Source: Ligilactobacillus salitolerans (lineage in GTDB: Bacteria > Bacillota > Bacilli > Lactobacillales > Lactobacillaceae). From it: DNA of 33,208 nucleotides. The position numbers and the translations under genes were made by a program. The stretch covers positions 1 to 33,208 of the forward strand of contig NZ_BFFP01000030.1 in the NCBI RefSeq assembly GCF_003864415.1, read 5' to 3'. Below are positions 7,477-15,199 of the stretch, in pieces; position 1 is the stretch's first letter; every line of letters starts with the position of its first letter. The notes under the pieces are model-generated. The model ran no database searches. It saw nothing but the letters and a program-made list of their open reading frames with translations, and had not been told where the DNA came from.

Positions 7477-7752
7477 GTGGCACAATTAAAAGTAGATGAA
7501 GCTGGTTACACTAGTGAGGTCAACAGTGCCAAAACAGCCGCTGATTCGTTGGCTGCTAAGAATGGTGTTGATAAACCGAGCGGCGGCTTGAAAGTAAGGA
7601 CAGTCAGTCAGATGTGGGAATCATACGACCAGTTGACAAGTGCCATTAACAAGTATGCACATCTGGTCACTTATGATGTCGGTCGTTTCAAACAAGCTGG
7701 CAGAAATCAAGTTGAGCTGAATAGTTCATACGGCAAGAAAGAGGGAAAATAA
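7477..7752 (+). CDS. LXG-associated helical protein, DUF3130/SACOL2603-like
   Basis: A 91-residue, mostly helical, Ala/Ser/Lys-rich protein without signal peptide. Size, N-terminal A-Q-L-K-V-D-E, central S-G-G-L-K-V-R-T-V-S-Q-M-W-E-S-Y and position immediately before an LXG gene match the DUF3130 (SACOL2603, TIGR04197-like) group. In streptococci such proteins are known as Lap targeting partners that help an LXG toxin to enter the type VIIb secretion machine. The GTG start has only a weak purine-rich site. It ends in K-K-E-G-K one base before the LXG ATG, so the two are cotranslated. The family assignment comes from memory of patterns, not from a search. Confidence 0.6.
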   Translation: MAQLKVDEAGYTSEVNSAKTAADSLAAKNGVDKPSGGLKVRTVSQMWESYDQLTSAINKYAHLVTYDVGRFKQAGRNQVELNSSYGKKEGK

Positions 7753-8556
7753 ATGAGTGAGATCGATTACGAAAAACTGGTCGATTACCAGCAAAGCATG
7801 CACAAGGGCATTGTGCGCCGCAAAGAAAAACTGCAAGCAACGCAAAAAGCTTTGGATGCAATTGCCAACTCTCTGAATTTTACCGGTAAGACAGCAGATA
7901 ACATCAAAAGTTATATCGACGAAGTTCATACCAGCGGAATCATCCAGCAGCTTTTGACAGCCTTGGATACCTTTGACAGAGTGATTACCGCTTATGTCGC
8001 AAATTACCCCCGAGTAGATGCCGGTGGAAAGCTGTTTAAGTTGTATGACGAGGATTTCGATAAACATCAACAAGAACTCAAAACCGCTAGAGGAAAGTAT
8101 GCAGAGATAATTTCTTCAGCTAACAAGGCGATGTCATCGGTCAGCCATATCAAGGAAACTTCCGGGCATTCTTCTTTGAAGAAAGCAGGCAGTGATTTAA
8201 AAGAGACCTTGGGCAAGATGGAGAAGATCGCCGAAAACCAGCAAAACGATTGGCACAGCTATGAGTCTGGTCATGCAGATGATTTTGGTGATGTTCAGAG
8301 CGTAGTCGACAAGGTCAACTCTTTGGTGGGCCAATATTCGGGCGGCAAGATGCCGGTGATGGGAGACTATGTTGCCGGTGGTTTCAATGCAGCAATGGGA
8401 CAACAGTACACTAATGTTTTGCAAGGGATGCAGCAAAAAAATACGCAAGAGGCAAAGCAGACTGCGGCAAATAATCAGAAAATTGTGGCGGCTAATCAGG
8501 AACAGTATCTGTTTGAGAAGAATAAAAAGTTAAAACAATTAGAAAAAAAAAGCTAA
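7753..8556 (+). CDS. LXG-domain T7SSb toxin, N-terminal targeting part (frame ends after A9 tract)
   Basis: A 267-residue protein with an LXG domain (about residues 1-205). It is a long helical region starting M-S-E-I-D-Y-E-K-L-V-D-Y-Q and containing repeated amphipathic segments such as I-I-Q-Q-L-L-T-A-L-D-T-F-D-R-V-I and F-G-D-V-Q-S-V-V-D-K-V-N-S-L-V. A linker (G-Y-S-G-G-K-M-P-V-M-G-D-Y) and a charged tail follow. LXG domains lead polymorphic toxins through type VIIb secretion. The frame stops at 8554-8556 just after nine consecutive A residues. Removing one A gives a continuous 521-residue product joined to the downstream frame. RBS GAGGG is well placed. Secretion genes (essC, esxA) are not in the window. 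Confidence 0.72.
   Translation: MSEIDYEKLVDYQQSMHKGIVRRKEKLQATQKALDAIANSLNFTGKTADNIKSYIDEVHTSGIIQQLLTALDTFDRVITAYVANYPRVDAGGKLFKLYDEDFDKHQQELKTARGKYAEIISSANKAMSSVSHIKETSGHSSLKKAGSDLKETLGKMEKIAENQQNDWHSYESGHADDFGDVQSVVDKVNSLVGQYSGGKMPVMGDYVAGGFNAAMGQQYTNVLQGMQQKNTQEAKQTAANNQKIVAANQEQYLFEKNKKLKQLEKKS
8543..8551 (+). repeat. A9 homopolymer at the LXG frame junction
   Basis: Nine A residues span the point where the LXG frame must move to reach the C-terminal toxin frame. Eight A residues give E-K-K-A-N-Q-T-E-G without interruption. The tract could be a phase-variable switch, a transcriptional slippage site, a fixed mutation or a base-call error. Confidence 0.7.
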
Positions 8557-8602
8557 TCAGACAGAAGGAACTGCGGCAGCTATTGTTGATGGTGGTTTCT
8601 TC

Positions 8603-9319
8603 TTGCTTTCATTAATTGCAATTGGGGTTGAGATTGGTACAGTTGGCTTAGGAACACCTCTTGTTTTGGCAGCATTTGGTTCTCTTTTTTCAATTTTTGA
8701 TTTACAGGGTGATTTTTCTAAAATGAGAACGGGTCGGTCAAAAGGAAATAATCTTGTCAAAGAAAAAATATTTGGAAGCAATGATATCGCTTACGATACT
8801 TCATCTATATTGACAGGAGCTTTGAGCGGGAAAGCTTTATATAAAGAATTAGCCGATAAAGGGATTACGGTAGCAGTTTCTAAAGAAGCCAGGACAATTG
8901 TTAAGCCAAAATTCACAGAAGGTGTTCTTAAGTCCAAGGAGACTAAAAAAGAGGCAGTTAGGGTTGTTAGCAGTGCCTTTGGAAAACAAGTTGTTAAAGA
9001 CTACACCAAAAAGGAAGCAACTAAACCTTTTGGAATTTATTATAATCAAGTTACACGTGATACTGTGTATTCGTTGACTGGTAACCAGCTTGCTTCCGAT
9101 ATCGCAGGCGACACCGCAGGAAAGGTTGCGACAAAAGGGGCAGGGAAGGCCACTCAAACAGTTAGAAATCAATATGCCAACCAGAAAACTAGGATGGAGC
9201 TTGGAAATGAATATTTTCAAACAACTATTGGCATGCCCCAGTCAATTAACCAGGAGAACAACCAGCAGTTTAATGAAATTGCTAATTTTGTTGAAGGCTT
9301 AAGGAAGGAAAAAAGATAA
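8603..9319 (+). CDS. C-terminal effector region of LXG toxin (out-of-frame part)
   Basis: The frame is open from the A9 tract (8546) to 9319; the first usable start inside it is a TTG at 8603, giving 238 residues. The start of the region is hydrophobic and glycine-rich (L-S-L-I-A-I-G-V-E-I-G-T-V-G-L-G, then L-V-L-A-A-F-G-S-L-F). It contains a GxxxG spacing like that of glycine-zipper, membrane-active LXG toxins. The rest is Lys/Thr-rich and not recognised. No catalytic motif of a nuclease, NADase or lipid II phosphatase is apparent. The reading as a toxin domain rests on position: it follows an LXG domain and overlaps a membrane protein gene by one base (TAATG). Lower GC than neighbouring genes suggests that the C-terminal cassette was acquired separately. 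Confidence 0.5.
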   Translation: MLSLIAIGVEIGTVGLGTPLVLAAFGSLFSIFDLQGDFSKMRTGRSKGNNLVKEKIFGSNDIAYDTSSILTGALSGKALYKELADKGITVAVSKEARTIVKPKFTEGVLKSKETKKEAVRVVSSAFGKQVVKDYTKKEATKPFGIYYNQVTRDTVYSLTGNQLASDIAGDTAGKVATKGAGKATQTVRNQYANQKTRMELGNEYFQTTIGMPQSINQENNQQFNEIANFVEGLRKEKR

Positions 9320-9915
9320 TGGACACATTGTATCGCGTAATTGGTTTTCAGATAAGCGATTCTAAAATTAGAACTAATGTAATGATTTTGTCGGTAGTTT
9401 TGATTTTAAATTTATCTCTATCGATTAAGTATGATCTTAATGATATCACCAAGAATGTTGAGAAAAACACTAGTACATTAAATAATCTAAAAGGATTTAT
9501 TCTGCGTTTAGTTATTTGGGGGGTAGCAACGCTCATATTATCAGCAAACCTTTCTTTTTTATTTGCGTCATTTTTTGGAGATGATTACGTAACCGATGGT
9601 ATGTCTGTTGCATTGATAAGTAGTGGATTCGTATATTATATAGTTTGTTACTCAGCTAGTATTTTAGCTGCTAAACACAGTACGATGACATTACAGCATA
9701 AAAAAGATTTTTATATTAATCATAATATGTGTTTTGCTTTGGGACAGACTGCTCTTGTAATCGCTTGGATGGGAGGTTATTCCCTAATCCTTCACCCAAT
9801 TAATTCAATGTCACTTAGTTGGCTGGCTACAATTGTATATATAGCTTTTATAGTATGTTTCTATAAAATAACTAGAACACTCATGAATAAAAGTATTGAG
9901 AAATCTGGTAGTTAA
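9319..9915 (+). CDS. Polytopic membrane protein, candidate immunity protein
   Basis: A 198-residue protein with about five hydrophobic segments (near 21-37, 61-87, 95-118, 138-158 and 168-186), so integral to the cytoplasmic membrane. Its ATG overlaps the stop of the toxin C-terminal frame by one base, and AAGGAAGG precedes it. Placement directly after an LXG toxin end is where the cognate immunity gene normally lies. A membrane immunity protein would suit a toxin that attacks the membrane. No family is recognised. Codons are A/T-rich compared with relP and aldo/keto reductase, in line with recent acquisition. Confidence 0.55.
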   Translation: MDTLYRVIGFQISDSKIRTNVMILSVVLILNLSLSIKYDLNDITKNVEKNTSTLNNLKGFILRLVIWGVATLILSANLSFLFASFFGDDYVTDGMSVALISSGFVYYIVCYSASILAAKHSTMTLQHKKDFYINHNMCFALGQTALVIAWMGGYSLILHPINSMSLSWLATIVYIAFIVCFYKITRTLMNKSIEKSGS

Positions 9916-9984
9916 AAAATGAATAACTTTTGAGGAAAGAAAAAATTGTTTTTTTAGAAACAAGCAAAACAGGTATAAGATGTC

Positions 9985-10314
9985 TTCGAGTCCGCTGTTT
10001 AGGATAAACTTCCATTGATCTGGAAAAGCTTGTTGAATCAAATCAAACAACCCTAAATGTTGCGTAATTTTAAAGACGGCAAAGCTGCCACCGTATTCAA
10101 GCACCTGTTTGGGCAATTCTGGTGAAGTTTCGGCAGCTGGGAAATATCCGAAGTACCGTTTATTAGGCAGTGGTTCTTTTGAAACTGGTTTTTTTCCAAT
10201 TAAAAAACTTCATGAATAGTTGGTATTCCTGCGTTGCTTAGATAGGCTTTAGTAGTCAGATAAACATAACGTGTTCCAATTCGTTCTTTTTTAGGTTACT
10301 TTTTTAGCTGGCAT
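9985..10314 (-). pseudogene. Transposase remnant, IS4/IS1634-like N-terminus
   Basis: Reading the minus strand from an ATG at 10314 gives M-P-A-K-K-V-T then a stop. The next frame gives R-I-G-T-R-Y-V-Y-L-T-T-K-A-Y-L-S-N-A-G-I, and after one lost T near 10200 a third piece follows: K-R-Y-F-G-Y-F-P, then V-L-E-Y-G-G-S-F-A-V-F-K and L-G-L-F-D-L-I-Q-Q-A-F-P. The V-L-E-Y-G pattern followed by a helix and A-F-P is typical of IS4-superfamily N-termini. The catalytic DDE part is missing, so the element is dead. The stretch 9916-10561 contains no intact gene. Confidence 0.55.
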
Positions 10315-10357
10315 TGGCACAAATTGCGGCAATTTTTTGTGATCATAGCTCTTCCGT

Positions 10358-10377
10358 ATACTATACAATTATAGTAT
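10358..10377. repeat. Perfect 20-base palindromic hairpin upstream of transposase remnant
   Basis: ATACTATA-CAAT-TATAGTAT is a perfect inverted repeat. On the minus strand it lies directly after TTGACA (10382-10377), so it may have been the promoter/operator of the dead element. Confidence 0.5.
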
Positions 10378-10527
10378 GTCAAAAAATTCAAAGGCTATTA
10401 ATAAAAGTTCGAAGACCTGTATTTAAAGGCGAAAAAGGCGCATCTATCATCAATGAACGTACCTCAAAGCTGTATACTACAAGAGTTTACAACCCTTGGG
10501 TAACTCTAACTCAAGCAGCGATAAAAG

Positions 10528-10577
10528 TCTCTGAGGTTGACAGTTCATTTAACTGCAGCTTTCAGAGAATTTTGTTT
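10528..10577. terminator. Nested hairpin between the toxin/IS region and the GNAT gene
   Basis: TCTCTGA (10528-10534) pairs with TCAGAGA (10562-10568), enclosing CAGTT (10541-10545) with AACTG (10551-10555). T-rich sequence follows on the plus strand. It overlaps the 3' end of the convergent GNAT gene. Probably a terminator for one or both strands. Confidence 0.45.
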
Positions 10578-11077
10578 TGGCTTTTTTCATTTAAGGGGCG
10601 GATCATATTATACCAAGCTTCATTTGCGTGGGTTGAAGAAGAAAGTCCCTCGTTTTTGTAGAAATTTTTTTCATAAAACGGGATCAATTCTTGCAAACAG
10701 GTGAGTGTCAATGCTTGCTGCCCATGCTTTTGTGCCTGCCCAGCTAGTTGAGCTAGCAGCTGTCCTCCCACGCCTTGACTGCGGTATTCTGGCGCGACGG
10801 CCAGGCTCAAAATTGTCTGGTAGGGCGCACTTGGCTTATTTGGAACGACTTGGGCGAAGAGATCATCGGTAATGTAACGGGAAGTCGAAACAGGGCCGAC
10901 CACATACCCGACGGGCCGTCCGGCAATGTAAGCGACAATGAAAGTGTCAGGAATGACTTTGATCCGCTCAAGCATACTCTCTTTGCTGGCAGCTTCAGCC
11001 GGGGAAAAGCCGGTTTGCTCGATCTGCATAATAATGTCTAGATCTTGTTCTTGTGCTGGTCCAAATGTTAGTGACAT
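10562..11077 (-). CDS. GNAT family N-acetyltransferase
   Basis: A 171-residue acetyl-CoA-dependent N-acyltransferase. Motif A is L-S-L-A-V-A-P-E-Y-R-S-Q-G-V-G-G-Q-L-L, with the Q/R-x-x-G-x-G/A pyrophosphate loop. Motif B follows as A-L-T-L-T-C-L and P-F-Y-E-K-N-F-Y. The N-terminal A-x-E-Q-D-L-D-I-I-M-Q-I-E-Q and F-I-V-A-Y-I-A-G-R-P-V-G-Y-V-V-G complete the fold. The overall pattern is nearest to the arylalkylamine/RimI-like branch; the substrate is unknown. I take the ATG at 11077 because GGAG stands nine bases before it; an in-frame TTG at 11092 would add five residues. It is 26 bases downstream of the NUDIX gene and probably cotranscribed with it. Confidence 0.85.
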   Translation of the reverse strand: MSLTFGPAQEQDLDIIMQIEQTGFSPAEAASKESMLERIKVIPDTFIVAYIAGRPVGYVVGPVSTSRYITDDLFAQVVPNKPSAPYQTILSLAVAPEYRSQGVGGQLLAQLAGQAQKHGQQALTLTCLQELIPFYEKNFYKNEGLSSSTHANEAWYNMIRPLNEKSQNKIL

Positions 11078-11103
11078 GATTTTCATCTCCAAGCTGTTCG
11101 TTT

Positions 11104-11739
11104 TTAGTCAAATTTGGTCTGCCAGTCTTGTTTTTGGCGAGATTTAAAAGCTAACTGGATATCAGCCGGTAAGTTTCGATTGAGAGAAAGGTCTAAACTT
11201 AAAGCATCACTCAAACTAAAAAAGGCAGCACTACTGGTTTCGACCCCGCTATGCAGGACTTGTGTGAGCGGAGAACATTCAAAAAACAGCTTGTAAATGT
11301 AATTAAAACTTTTCTCCTGGTAAGGGTGTTTTGCCATATCATAAATTGCGATCAAGCGTTGCGGTTTGACCTTGATCCCGGCTTCTTCCCAGGTTTCTTT
11401 GGCTGCGATCTCACTGGGAGAATAACCGATGTCAGCCCAGCCGCCCGGCAGCGACCAAGTCCCAGTAGCCTTTTCTTGCACCAGCAAGATCTTATCCTCT
11501 TGGAATGTTACCGCACGCACATCGACTTTCGGGGTGACATAGCCGGTGTCATTGGCAAAGTAGAGTTTAAGCTGCTCGGGACTGGCAGTTGTTAGGCTGC
11601 TGAGCAGCTGCTTGGAAACCTCTTCCAGCTGCTCGTAGCGTTCCTGATCGTAAACATCTCTGGTGTAAAACTTCCCGGATTGCGCGATGGCTTGTAATTG
11701 GCTCAGCAGCAGCGTTAATTGTTCGTTTTCGTTTTTCAA
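11104..11739 (-). CDS. NUDIX hydrolase with N-terminal Nudix_N domain
   Basis: A 211-residue protein. Residues 1-60 match the helical Nudix_N extension seen in YjhB-type hydrolases (Q-L-Q-A-I-A-Q-S-G-x-x-Y and D-x-Y-D-x-E-R-Y). The NUDIX fold follows from about 70, with box G-G-W-A-D-I-G-Y then E-I-A-A-K-E-T-W-E-E-A-G-I. The usual Glu in the first part is Asp and the Arg before E-x-x-E-E is Lys, both as found in this sub-family. Enzymes of this type hydrolyse X-linked nucleoside diphosphates; an ADP-ribose or CDP-alcohol substrate is possible. The TTG start is set by AGGAGG nine bases upstream. First gene of the pair with the GNAT gene. Confidence 0.88.
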   Translation of the reverse strand: MKNENEQLTLLLSQLQAIAQSGKFYTRDVYDQERYEQLEEVSKQLLSSLTTASPEQLKLYFANDTGYVTPKVDVRAVTFQEDKILLVQEKATGTWSLPGGWADIGYSPSEIAAKETWEEAGIKVKPQRLIAIYDMAKHPYQEKSFNYIYKLFFECSPLTQVLHSGVETSSAAFFSLSDALSLDLSLNRNLPADIQLAFKSRQKQDWQTKFD

Positions 11740-11901
11740 GCGGTCTCTCCTCCTTATTAACTATATCAAATTTATTCTACAAGAAAACAGTTAAGCCAAA
11801 TCGACTTTTGCTTTAAATTTAGTGAAACGTTAAGATTAGAGCTTCTTGGCCGCCACTGAAAATAATCGGTGGTTCAAATGGAATGTATCCAAAAAATTGG
11901 T

Positions 11902-11922
11902 TATAATTTGCGGTGAATCACC
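11902..11922 (+). promoter_or_regulatory. -10 element and dyad before aldo/keto reductase
   Basis: TATAAT (11902-11907) is a perfect -10. The dyad GGTGA-A-TCACC (11912-11922) covers the expected transcription start, a typical operator position. A convincing -35 is not seen. Confidence 0.4.
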
Positions 11923-11949
11923 ATAATATATTGAGGATGTGAATGGAAA

Positions 11950-12966
11950 ATGTATCAAGGCAACAGTCATCGTTACGAACAAATGACATATAACAGGGCG
12001 GGCTACAGCGGCCTTAAGCTTTCAGCACTAGGTCTGGGCTTATGGCACAACTTTGGCAGTGTCGACCCGTTTGAAAAGCAAAAAAAGCTGATCCATCAAG
12101 CTTTTGACCTTGGGATCACCTACTACGATCTGGCTAATAATTACGGGCCGATCCCCGGCAGTGCTGAAGAAAACTTTGGCAAGATCATGCAAGATGACAT
12201 GCGCGGACACCGCTATGAAATGGTCATCGCTACTAAGGCTGGCTATGAAATGTGGCCGGGACCTTACGGCAACTGGGCCTCGCGCAAAAGTATCATCGCC
12301 AGTGCCGACCAGAGTCTGCGACGCTTGCAGTTAGATTACGTGGACATTTTCTATTCCCATCGCCCAGATCCACACACGCCTGCCGAGGAGACAGCTTTAG
12401 CTTTAAACCAGCTCGTCTTGGAGGGTAAGGCGTTATACATCGGAATCTCGAATTATTCAGGCAGTCAGACCGCGCGGATGGTGCGGATCTTTCAGGAATT
12501 GAAGACGCCATTCATTGTCAATCAGGTGCGTTATAACATGTTCAACCGGGATGTTGAGCAAGGTCTTTTCCCTGTTCTCAAACGAGAAAAAAAGGCGGCC
12601 GTAGCTTTTAGCCCGCTCTCGCAAGGATTGCTGACGGATAAATATCTCAACGGGATTCCCGCAGATTCTCGCGCCAAAAAAACAACTAGTCCGTTTCTGC
12701 ATCCAACCCAAGTTGAACAGACACTGGTCACGGTCCGTCAATTAAATGAAGTGGCCAAAAAACGGGGACAAACTCTGGCCGAAATGGCTCTGGCGTGGAA
12801 CTTACGGCAAAACGCGGTTGCCAGCGTGATCGTCGGTGCCAGCCGCCCGGAACAGTTGGTGGATAATTGTCAGGCGCTAGAAAATTTAGAGTTTTCCACG
12901 AGCGAATTGAGTTTGATCGACAAGATCTTAGCTGAACAGGCAGACATTGCTTGGAAAGCAAAATAG
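11950..12966 (+). CDS. Aldo/keto reductase, YghZ-like
   Basis: A 338-residue NAD(P)H-dependent oxidoreductase with the TIM-barrel aldo/keto reductase fold. The catalytic tetrad is visible: Asp60 (T-Y-Y-D-L-A-N-N-Y), Tyr65, Lys96 (A-T-K-A-G-Y) and His137 (Y-S-H-R-P-D). The cofactor region is V-I-V-G-A-S-R-P-E-Q near the C-terminus. Length, the N-N-Y-G-P-x-P-G-S-A-E loop and G-P-Y-G-N-W-A-S-R-K resemble YghZ, the L-glyceraldehyde-3-phosphate reductase group, which detoxifies methylglyoxal-type aldehydes; the physiological substrate here is not proven. GAGG lies 13 bases before the ATG, slightly far. It is followed by gpmA with its own promoter. Confidence 0.9.
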   Translation: MYQGNSHRYEQMTYNRAGYSGLKLSALGLGLWHNFGSVDPFEKQKKLIHQAFDLGITYYDLANNYGPIPGSAEENFGKIMQDDMRGHRYEMVIATKAGYEMWPGPYGNWASRKSIIASADQSLRRLQLDYVDIFYSHRPDPHTPAEETALALNQLVLEGKALYIGISNYSGSQTARMVRIFQELKTPFIVNQVRYNMFNRDVEQGLFPVLKREKKAAVAFSPLSQGLLTDKYLNGIPADSRAKKTTSPFLHPTQVEQTLVTVRQLNEVAKKRGQTLAEMALAWNLRQNAVASVIVGASRPEQLVDNCQALENLEFSTSELSLIDKILAEQADIAWKAK

Positions 12967-13008
12967 GCAATTTGTTCAGGGTCAGGTTGATCGAAAAGTC
13001 ACAAAATA

Positions 13009-13017
13009 TGCTATGAT
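13009..13017 (+). promoter_or_regulatory. Extended -10 promoter of gpmA-like gene
   Basis: TG-C-TATGAT is an extended -10 element lying 30 bases before the ATG. Confidence 0.5.
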
Positions 13018-13046
13018 ATGTGTGAGATAAGAGAGGATGAACTCTG

Positions 13047-13724
13047 ATGGCGTATTTGGTATTGTTACGACACGGGCAAAGTCTAGCCAATAAAGTTAAT
13101 GAATATACAGGCTGGTCTGATTCCCCCTTGACAGAAAAGGGGGTCAAGCAAGCACATGCTGCGGGGCACGCGCTTTTTTTACAGCACTTAGAATTCACCG
13201 ATGTCCATACATCCGTTTTAGTTCGTGCGATCAAAACCGCTGATATTGTGCAAGAAGAGCTCCACCAGGCCTACCTGCCTCTGCATAAAAGCTGGCGTTT
13301 AAACGAACGACATTACGGTGCCTTACGGGGCTGGAATAAAGATGATACGCGTCAGATCTTTGGCCCGAAACAAGTTGCCTTATGGCGTCGTTCATACTAC
13401 GCGGTGCCGCCGAAGTTAAAGTTTCCCGTGAGTGACCGGCGCTATGCCAAGCTGCCGTTAAGTTCGTTGCCGTTAGCCGAAAGTTTGGCGATGGCCAGCG
13501 AGCGGATCATTCCCTACTGGGTCGACCAGATCGCTCCCCGGTTATTGCAAGGTCACAATCAGCTGGTCGTGGCTCATGGCAGTACCTTGCGGGCGATGAT
13601 CAAGTTCATCGAGCAGATCAGCGATGAGAATATCGATGGAGTTGAAGTCGCCAACGGTGAGCCGATCATTTATGATTTTGACCAGCAGTTAAACGTTTTG
13701 CACAAAAAAATTATTCAATACTAA
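13047..13724 (+). CDS. gpmA: 2,3-bisphosphoglycerate-dependent phosphoglycerate mutase
   Basis: A 225-residue histidine phosphatase superfamily enzyme that interconverts 3- and 2-phosphoglycerate in glycolysis. Phosphohistidine motif L-L-R-H-G-Q-S (His9), partner Glu87 in L-N-E-R-H-Y-G-A-L, Arg60 in V-R-A-I-K-T-A, and second His177 in V-A-H-G-S-T-L-R-A are all present. E-R-H-Y-G-A-L and length separate dPGM from broad phosphatases of the family. Some positions differ from common GpmA (R-G-W-N-K where L-N-K is usual, and S-L-A-M-A in place of E-S-L-K-D-T). Many lactobacilli carry several gpm paralogues, so this may be a secondary copy. GAGAGG gives the Shine-Dalgarno site. A strong terminator follows. 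Confidence 0.87.
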   Translation: MAYLVLLRHGQSLANKVNEYTGWSDSPLTEKGVKQAHAAGHALFLQHLEFTDVHTSVLVRAIKTADIVQEELHQAYLPLHKSWRLNERHYGALRGWNKDDTRQIFGPKQVALWRRSYYAVPPKLKFPVSDRRYAKLPLSSLPLAESLAMASERIIPYWVDQIAPRLLQGHNQLVVAHGSTLRAMIKFIEQISDENIDGVEVANGEPIIYDFDQQLNVLHKKIIQY

Positions 13725-13781
13725 AAAGCTGTTTTCAGACCGATGCCATGTGGATGGTGCGGTCAGAAAACAGCTTTTTTT
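13723..13781 (+). terminator. Intrinsic terminator of gpmA
   Basis: A 20-base arm (13723-13742) pairs with 13760-13779 with one mismatch, then a T7 tract. The arms are flanked by A and T runs, so it may act in both directions. Confidence 0.92.
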
Positions 13782-13787
13782 GTAAAA

Positions 13788-13817
13788 AAACACCGTCCTA
13801 GCTTGAGGGCGGTGTTT
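13788..13817 (-). terminator. Intrinsic terminator of pepC
   Basis: Arms 13788-13799 and 13806-13817 pair with one G-T and a six-base loop. On the minus strand the hairpin runs into a T tract just after the pepC stop. Confidence 0.88.
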
Positions 13818-13830
13818 AGTATTTGAAAAA

Positions 13831-15165
13831 TTAAGCCAAGGAACCCATTGGATCCCAAGGAGCAAGAACTTTAGGTTCTTCTTTCAAGACATCTTGCAGT
13901 TCTTGCGGCAAGAATTTCTTGTTAACAACTACTTGGTAGCAGTATTCATCCATCCAGCTGTCACTCATAACGAAGAAGCCTTTGGTTCCGACTTTATCTC
14001 CCCATGAGTTTTCAACTTTCCATTTGGTTGGCTGACCATCAACTAAATCGACACCAGTCAAGACCATAGCGTGAGTCATCAAGCTTTCGCCGTAATCTAA
14101 ACGTTCTGCTTTAGACATTGAGAAGTCGATGTCAAACAGTTCGTCCTTGCGGTAAAGCTCAGTATCCATGATTCCTTTTTGACGGTCGGATGATTGGCCG
14201 ACATCACAACCGAACCAAACACTTTCACCGGATTCCAACTGCTTAACAGCAACTTCGCGGAAGGTGCTCATATCAACGTTTAAATGACGAACTTGGCGGC
14301 CATCGACCACGTTGCCCAGCATTTCAACTGTGTACATGTGGTTGTATGGCTTGTCGTCAGTTGGTCCGTTGATGATCGAAACGTAATCATCAAGATCCCA
14401 GCCGATGTATTTGGCAAAGAAATCTTGTGGTGTTAAGTTCTGATCAAGGTGGTAGTTGTTGTCTTTATCACGATATTCGAAGTCAAAGCTTGCAGGCGGC
14501 TCGCCAAAGCTGTATGAGCACAGACGGTAAACTTCGTTGAGCATCTTGTCTTTGCGGGCAGCAATTTCATCTTCGCTGGCTTTGCTTGCAACTAATTCGC
14601 GTAATTCTACGGCATCCTTGCGCAATTTCAAGTTTAAGGTGCTGTTGAATTCACCAGAAGCTGAAGAACTCTTCGTTTCTGGCATCACGGATTGAGGAAC
14701 GACACCGTATTTCTGGATCAATGCGATGACCATGTCCCATTGACCGCCGTCTTGCTGCGGTGTGGTCATCAACCAGGCAACTTTACGGTCGCTGGTTGGC
14801 AGGTCAGCAGTCTTCAGGACGTTTTCGTAGAAATAATTAGCTTTTTCTAATTTATCCCAGAAAAATGTATAACTTTGTGATAATTCAAAGTCGTCAGAAA
14901 CTTTGAAGTTGTTATGAATATCATGACGCATCGTGTTGAGCGCGGCAAACATCCAACAACGGCCTGATTGTTTCTGATTGGCAACCTTACCTGTATCCAA
15001 GTCGATCGAGAAGACAGGGTTCATAGTAATTTCTGAGCGGTAATCCGCTGCGGTAGCTAAGATCCCATTTTTAGTTACGGCACGTTCAGCGAGCTGAGCT
15101 CCGGCGTGTTCCGCAAGATCTTGTTGATAATTTTTTAATTGGTCAGCAGAAATAGCTTTAGTCAT
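13831..15165 (-). CDS. pepC: Aminopeptidase C (bleomycin hydrolase family)
   Basis: A 444-residue cytosolic cysteine aminopeptidase of peptidase family C1B, part of the lactobacillus peptide-degradation system. It forms hexamers and removes N-terminal residues from peptides. The triad is visible: Cys70 in Q-S-G-R-C-W-M-F-A-A-L-N, His in M-T-H-A-M-V-L-T-G-V, and Asn in V-E-N-S-W-G-D. The C-terminal end A-P-W-D-P-M-G-S-L-A gives the family's auto-processing arm. I take the ATG at 15165; an in-frame GTG four codons earlier sits on the Shine-Dalgarno site AAAGGAG itself and is unlikely. Length is normal and no frameshift is seen. Monocistronic, with a promoter just upstream and a 42-bp repeat array beyond it. 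Confidence 0.95.
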   Translation of the reverse strand: MTKAISADQLKNYQQDLAEHAGAQLAERAVTKNGILATAADYRSEITMNPVFSIDLDTGKVANQKQSGRCWMFAALNTMRHDIHNNFKVSDDFELSQSYTFFWDKLEKANYFYENVLKTADLPTSDRKVAWLMTTPQQDGGQWDMVIALIQKYGVVPQSVMPETKSSSASGEFNSTLNLKLRKDAVELRELVASKASEDEIAARKDKMLNEVYRLCSYSFGEPPASFDFEYRDKDNNYHLDQNLTPQDFFAKYIGWDLDDYVSIINGPTDDKPYNHMYTVEMLGNVVDGRQVRHLNVDMSTFREVAVKQLESGESVWFGCDVGQSSDRQKGIMDTELYRKDELFDIDFSMSKAERLDYGESLMTHAMVLTGVDLVDGQPTKWKVENSWGDKVGTKGFFVMSDSWMDEYCYQVVVNKKFLPQELQDVLKEEPKVLAPWDPMGSLA

Positions 15166-15199
15166 TAAAAAAGTCACTCTCCTTTAACAGTGTATTAAT

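Noticed and set aside
10314-10661. 115-codon plus-strand frame
   Set aside because: No ribosome site, low similarity to anything known, overlaps the terminator and the GNAT 3' end.
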